Positions 7,429-8,841 of a stretch of 8,841 nt of DNA are shown one piece after another. The stretch covers positions 1 through 8,841 of the forward strand of contig DHIV01000098.1 in NCBI GenBank assembly GCA_002403995.1, read 5' to 3'. The DNA is from Gallionella sp. UBA4737. Lineage in GTDB: Bacteria > Pseudomonadota > Gammaproteobacteria > Burkholderiales > Gallionellaceae. A program made the translations under genes and the position numbers. The notes under the pieces are model-generated. The model was given only the letters and a program-made list of their open reading frames with translations. It made no database searches and was not told the DNA's origin. Each line of letters opens with the position of its first letter. Within the stretch, counting starts at the first letter, position 1.

Positions 7429-7690
7429 TATACCAACGATCAATCGCAATATATGGATACGCGGATTGTTCATGCTGTTGTTGGTTCTGGCGTACCACGT
7501 GTCCGGAACAGTGATATTTTTCGTTACAGTCATTCAATTCTTGATCATGTTGCTGAACAACAAACCCAATGCCCGCCTGGTTTCATTTGGCCGCAGCATG
7601 GGGCGCTACTTGCAGCAGATCGTCAATTTCCTGACTTTTGTGACTGAAGAGTTACCATTCCCTTTCAACGATTGGCCGGCTGGTGGCTGA
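7412..7690 (+). CDS. DUF4389 family small membrane protein, 92 aa
   Basis: The pattern matches the DUF4389 family: a hydrophobic N-terminal half (about residues 14-48, enough for one long or two short membrane segments), then QFLIMLLNNKPNARLVSFG, RYLQQIVNFLTF (65-76) and a terminal PFPFNDWP (82-89). The family has no established function; members are small inner-membrane proteins found alone or as domains. The ATG at 7412 is chosen over the upstream open frame because AGGAG (7400-7404) precedes it by 7 nt, and the hydrophobic domain follows directly. The 17-bp overlap with the end of pncB makes co-expression with NAD salvage likely, but overlap alone does not show a functional link. A 260-bp gap follows, with no strong terminator hairpin. 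Confidence 0.85.
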   Translation: MNDTPDIPTINRNIWIRGLFMLLLVLAYHVSGTVIFFVTVIQFLIMLLNNKPNARLVSFGRSMGRYLQQIVNFLTFVTEELPFPFNDWPAGG

Positions 7691-7751
7691 ATATTTTTGC
7701 TTTAGCAGAAGCGCAAGCTCCTAACTTAAGGAAGAAATCAGGCGTTTCAGG

Positions 7752-7835
7752 ATGAACGGCACTACAAGAAAGACGAACGGTATTTCAGAAGAAATGAACG
7801 GCACAACAGGAGGAACGGACGGTATTGCGGCAGGT
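7752..7835 (+). repeat. Four tandem 21-bp degenerate repeats
   Basis: Units lie at 7752-7772, 7773-7793, 7794-7814 and 7815-7835. Each begins AYG(A/G)ACGG, and alternate units are the most alike: the first 33 bases of the pair 7752/7794 match at 27 positions. So the higher-order period is 42 bp. GAACGG occurs four times, at 7754, 7775, 7796 and 7813. A weaker partial copy seems to precede the array (about 7731-7751, sharing GAAGAAAT and TTTCAG). The array lies in the gap between the DUF4389 gene and the coiled-coil membrane gene. Confidence 0.75.
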
Positions 7836-7838
7836 TGA
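7752..7838 (+). CDS. Possible 28-aa repeat peptide (doubtful)
   Basis: The 21-bp repeats stay open in one frame from ATG 7752 to TGA 7836-7838, giving four heptapeptide units: MNGTTRK, TNGISEE, MNGTTGG and TDGIAAG. There is no properly spaced Shine-Dalgarno sequence: AGG touches the ATG, and the AAGGAAG further up is too far away. Because the unit length is a multiple of three, an open frame is expected from the repeat alone. It could be a translated short peptide, but a non-coding repeat is at least as likely. Confidence 0.2.
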   Translation: MNGTTRKTNGISEEMNGTTGGTDGIAAG

Positions 7839-7857
7839 TAATGCAGGCAGAGTACGT

Positions 7858-7914
7858 GTCGTCGGGAAGCTGCTTCCTGATCGACCCACAAGCGAGGTGC
7901 CTTGATTTCGGCAC
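7858..7914 (+). other. Two small hairpins in the leader of the last gene
   Basis: The first is GTCG-GGAAG (7861-7869), loop CTG, then CTTCC (7873-7877) and CGAC (7882-7885) with a 4-nt bulge. The second is GTGCC (7897-7901), an 8-nt loop and GGCAC (7910-7914). Both lie 37-90 nt upstream of the ATG at 7951. Neither has a T-tract, so they are not typical terminators; they could structure the mRNA leader. Stems this short also occur by chance. Confidence 0.3.
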
Positions 7915-7950
7915 TGAGTTAGCAGACATCAACGATGGGAGGTATTAGCA

Positions 7951-8841
7951 ATGATCGACCGGCATTCGTGGTTGTTTTGGCCTGACAACGTGGCGCTGTC
8001 CATCTTAGCCTTGGGCATACTGGCGATGTTGTTCCTGTATGCGGCACGCAAGCCTATGCACGGCGTGATCCACTCGGTATGCAATCTGGTCACCCAATCC
8101 ACCCGTTTCATTTCCCGCTGGTTGTTCCTGAGTGCGGATAACCTGCGTTTGCGCAATCAGGCAGTATTGCTGGCGCATAGTCAGGAGAGCGCGGCTTCGA
8201 TGATCGATCGGGAATTCGAGCGCGTGGGCAACATCATCCGCAAAGACATGCAGGAATTCCCCGCCTTGCAGCGCAAGCTGCTGGAAGAAGCAACCCGCAT
8301 CGAGGAGGACTACCGCAGATGCGGAGAGGTCCCGCCGCCGCCGCCGGAATGGGTGGACGCACTCGAATCGGTCTCGCAACTCAAATCGGGCGGCGATATT
8401 CCGCGCAAACTGCTGGAGGACATCAACAAGTCGATCCAGAAGATCCATGACAAGACCGTGGCGGAGTATCGCCGTTCCTATGAAGAACGCCACAAGATCC
8501 TGAAGGGGATGCAACCAACGTGGCGATCGGTGGACAAGCTGATGGTGGAGATGGACAAGAAGATGCTGACCCTCCACAGCAACGCCAAACAGATCGATGA
8601 CGATATGACCAAGTTCGCGGGCATGCGCGCCAAGGACAGCAAGACCGAACATGCGCTGACAGTGTCCGCATTCGTTCAACTGGCGATCTCCTCGCTGGTC
8701 ATGGTCATCGCGATGGGCGGCGCATTCATCAACTACAAGCTGATTGCGCTGCCGATGTCTGAGATGGTGGGCGCCAGCGATTACATCACCAACAACCTGA
8801 GGACATCGGATGTGGCTGCATTGGTGATCATCCTGATGGAA
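7951..8841 (+). CDS. Membrane-anchored coiled-coil-rich protein, unknown function (3' end cut by window)
   Basis: 297 codons are open to the window edge with no stop, so the gene is partial. ATG 7951 is chosen for GGGAGG (7937-7942), 8 nt upstream. Visible layout: a short N-terminus, a first membrane segment at about residues 13-32 (NVALSILALGILAMLFLYAA), a long charged helical stretch at about 60-232 rich in E, K, R and Q with heptad-like spacing, interrupted by a run of five prolines (128-132), then a second membrane segment at about 235-262, and possibly a third beginning near 288. The topology suggests that a large helical domain of about 200 residues lies on one side of the membrane, between two anchors. 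I do not recognise the family. The GC content and reading frame match the backbone genes. Coiled-coil membrane scaffold or chemoreceptor-like architectures are possible but unsupported by any specific motif. Confidence 0.8.
   Translation, partial: MIDRHSWLFWPDNVALSILALGILAMLFLYAARKPMHGVIHSVCNLVTQSTRFISRWLFLSADNLRLRNQAVLLAHSQESAASMIDREFERVGNIIRKDMQEFPALQRKLLEEATRIEEDYRRCGEVPPPPPEWVDALESVSQLKSGGDIPRKLLEDINKSIQKIHDKTVAEYRRSYEERHKILKGMQPTWRSVDKLMVEMDKKMLTLHSNAKQIDDDMTKFAGMRAKDSKTEHALTVSAFVQLAISSLVMVIAMGGAFINYKLIALPMSEMVGASDYITNNLRTSDVAALVIILME

Noticed and set aside
7691..7730. Terminator after the DUF4389 gene
   Set aside because: The TTTTTGCTTTAGCAGAAGC segment gives only a 4-bp stem, and its T-run precedes rather than follows it.
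7841..7948. 35-aa open frame ending just before the last gene
   Set aside because: No Shine-Dalgarno sequence, no recognisable composition, and it overlaps the hairpins; chance is sufficient.
8005..8679. 224-aa minus-strand open frame near the right end
   Set aside because: It lies antisense to the coiled-coil membrane gene, which has a strong ribosome site and coherent membrane segments; the minus frame has no recognisable motif.

Overview
The window has two compositionally different parts. Positions 1 to about 1600 are AT-richer: rows I counted in this stretch run about 30-48% GC. They hold one unrecognised gene (373-1560) behind a long leader. From about 1650 onward the DNA is GC-rich, with counted rows at 65-75%, and carries recognisable housekeeping and salvage genes with dense operon packing. 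The gene content, GC and protein sequences suggest a Proteobacterium, most likely a betaproteobacterium. That placement is an inference without a database search. The left part looks like the edge of an acquired segment abutting chromosomal backbone.

From left to right: (1) an orphan gene of 395 aa on the + strand; (2) a convergent minus-strand gene (1651-3255) fusing an aminoglycoside-phosphotransferase-like kinase domain to a P-loop kinase domain; (3) divergent from it, an RNA-repair pair, archease (3373-3798) and the RNA ligase rtcB (3824-5254), with all RtcB active-site residues present; (4) a short element of about 143 bp with 21-bp perfect terminal inverted repeats that begins inside the rtcB stop codon; (5) an NAD-salvage pair, nicotinamidase pncA (5432-6034) and nicotinate phosphoribosyltransferase pncB (6031-7428), overlapping by 4 bp and followed by an overlapping small DUF4389 membrane protein (7412-7690); (6) a 260-bp gap with an array of four 21-bp tandem repeats (which can be read as a 28-aa ORF) and two small hairpins; (7) a membrane-anchored, coiled-coil-rich protein of unknown function (7951 onward) cut by the window end.

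Functionally, archease should keep RtcB in its activated guanylated form so that it can join 2',3'-cyclic-phosphate or 3'-phosphate RNA ends to 5'-OH ends. PncA and PncB convert nicotinamide to nicotinate and then to nicotinate mononucleotide. The two modules are separated by the inverted-repeat element. The least explained parts are the orphan gene, the tandem-repeat gap and the terminal membrane protein. I found no RNA genes, CRISPR arrays, transposase genes or phage genes.
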